Origin: JBCCIM01 sp965263205
GTDB taxonomy: Bacteria; Bacteroidota; Rhodothermia; Rhodothermales; JAHQVL01
Assembly: GCA_965263205.1 (NCBI GenBank)
Contig: CBDHHF010000014.1
Coordinates: forward strand, 434,001 to 498,000
DNA: 64,000 nucleotides
Direction: 5' to 3'
Part shown: one piece after another, positions 63,076-64,000 of the stretch
How positions within the stretch are numbered: the first letter of the stretch is position 1
Layout: the number at the start of each line of letters is the position of its first letter
Program-made: the position numbers and the translations under genes
Notes under the pieces: model-generated
Database searches by the model: none
Told to the model about the DNA's origin: nothing
What the model saw: the letters and a program-made list of their open reading frames with translations, nothing else

Positions 63076-63759
63076 CTATTTAGGATCAGGACGAATACCC
63101 CGGTTCACCGCAACCGCAACGGCTTCATTTCTCGAATGCACGTGCAGTTTTTCGTATAACTTTTTGATGTGCGAGCGCACCGTATCGATGCTAATAAACA
63201 AAGCTTCGGCAAGCATTTTATACGTCAGCCCATCAACCAGTCCCTGCAAAATTTGCATTTCGCGTTCGGACAGGTTGAATTCCTTGATATTCGGGTTATT
63301 ATCAGGTTTAAATTGCTCGAGGATGCGCATGGCAACAGGCCCTGACAGCGAGCTTCCGCCCTCAACAACCGTCTGGATAGCCTGGAGGATTTCATTTGGT
63401 GGCGTGGATTTGAGTAAATACCCGACAGCACCCGACTGGATCGCCTCAAGAATAATGTCCGTTTCCTCGCGCATGGTGAGCATAATCACCTGCGCCTCTG
63501 GATAGTGCTTTTTGACCAGGCCGGCCCCCTGGGTGCCACTCATGCCCGGCAACCCGACATCCATTAACACCACGTCGCCGGCTTGCAAGGGCCGTCTCGC
63601 CCAAAAATCGAGCGCCTCTTCACATGAACCATAGGCCCCAATACAGACGTAGCCGGCGGATGAACCCAGCATCCACTCCATCCCCTCACGCAGCGACTTG
63701 TGGTCCTCCACAATTGCAACGCGTATCAATTCAGCAATTTCAGTCTGGTCAGGAAGCAT
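63076..63759 (-). CDS. NarL/LuxR-type response regulator
   Basis: A 227-aa two-component regulator: a receiver domain with phospho-acceptor D67 (VVLMDVGLPGMSG), the conserved Lys in YLLKSTPP, and a C-terminal LuxR-type helix-turn-helix (LSEREMQILQGLVDGLTYKM, then SIDTVRSHIKKLYEKLHV). The start ATG at 63759 overlaps the end of the upstream kinase frame by 11 bp, indicating a coupled pair. Targets are unknown. Confidence 0.94.
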   Translation of the reverse strand: MLPDQTEIAELIRVAIVEDHKSLREGMEWMLGSSAGYVCIGAYGSCEEALDFWARRPLQAGDVVLMDVGLPGMSGTQGAGLVKKHYPEAQVIMLTMREETDIILEAIQSGAVGYLLKSTPPNEILQAIQTVVEGGSSLSGPVAMRILEQFKPDNNPNIKEFNLSEREMQILQGLVDGLTYKMLAEALFISIDTVRSHIKKLYEKLHVHSRNEAVAVAVNRGIRPDPK

Positions 63760-64000
63760 ATTTACGGATAGGCCATTTTAAATAGACTGTCGTAGCAGAG
63801 CCGGCTGCTGCGCGTAATTCAAATGTCGCACCAGATTCTTTAGCCCGGTCCTGCATGGTGGTCAGCCCATAGCCGTTTTCAATAAGATCGGTATCAAAAC
63901 CATTTCCATAATCCTGTACTACAACGTGCAACAGGACCAGGTCCTGCGTCATCGCTACATCGATCCGATCAGCACCACTGTGTTTGATTGCGTTATTGAT
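63749..64000 (-). CDS. Sensor histidine kinase, C-terminal part (cut by window edge)
   Basis: The last 83 codons of a kinase of the NarX/DesK type, open at the right edge. The frame begins INNAIKHSGADRIDV (the N box of HATPase_c) and continues VQDYGNGFD, ENGYGLTTMQDRAKESGATF and a short C-terminus. It is the upstream partner of the NarL-type regulator, with which it overlaps by 11 bp. The sensory part lies outside the window. Confidence 0.9.
   Translation of the reverse strand: MNNAIKHSGADRIDVAMTQDLVLLHVVVQDYGNGFDTDLIENGYGLTTMQDRAKESGATFELRAAAGSATTVYLKWPIRKYAS

Noticed and set aside
1..64000. tRNA, rRNA, phage or conjugative genes
   Set aside because: No cloverleaf, rRNA segment, capsid, integrase or relaxase signature was noticed by eye; a covariance-model scan would be decisive.

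Overview
The window looks like chromosome from a marine-type member of the Rhodothermota/Bacteroidota side of the tree, probably Rhodothermales-like. The support is a relic carrying a Por-type (T9SS) sorting domain, many lipoproteins with a Cys lipobox, the DUF3047, S23 four-helix and MEMO families, a lack of strong Shine-Dalgarno sites, and a very frequent GCCGGC hexamer. The assignment is an inference from gene content; no rRNA or tRNA gene was seen.

Left part (1-9.6 kb), all on the minus strand: two hypothetical genes, then an export-targeted run of GH44 glycosidase lipoprotein, DUF1080 sugar hydrolase, planctomycete-type cytochrome/DUF1549-DUF1553 protein, Tat-targeted DUF1501 protein and amidohydrolase lipoprotein. 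A second cytochrome/DUF1501 pair lies at 27.6-32.3 kb on the plus strand. Between them are a sulfatase and a large hybrid histidine kinase. Together they suggest extracytoplasmic breakdown of (sulfated) polysaccharide, though the biochemical role of the DUF pair is unknown.

At 10-14 kb is an oxidative pentose phosphate cluster (HAD phosphatase, gnd, zwf, pgl). The zwf gene carries two +1 frameshifts as given. At 14-21.6 kb is an accessory, decaying region: two tandem frameshifted paralogues, a 110-bp tandem repeat, a broken IS110-type transposase, two relics of a giant secreted T9SS protein, a truncated pyridoxamine-oxidase-like gene and a repeat that recurs inverted near 60.3 kb.

From 33 kb on the window is mostly housekeeping: a flavoprotein disulfide reductase, SDR, TrmH, class III aminotransferase, an NFACT/RqcH-like protein, UppP, a sigma-54 activator, EcsC, Der, HolA, an ECF sigma/anti-sigma pair, a BioD-like protein, a MEMO-family protein, DUF2520, a cyclophilin, LysS, an MFS transporter and a PAS kinase. 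On the minus strand follow a prolyl oligopeptidase and a NarL-type two-component pair cut by the right edge. Two MITE-like elements with identical 18-bp ends sit exactly against gene starts at 37.8 and 58.5 kb.

The most striking signals are the MITE family fitted between a stop and a start codon, the palindromic repeat that became the C-terminus of a flavoprotein, the relic region, and the duplicated cytochrome/DUF1501 module. Nothing in the window proves a wholly new system. Several single-base frameshifts could be sequencing errors and need read support.
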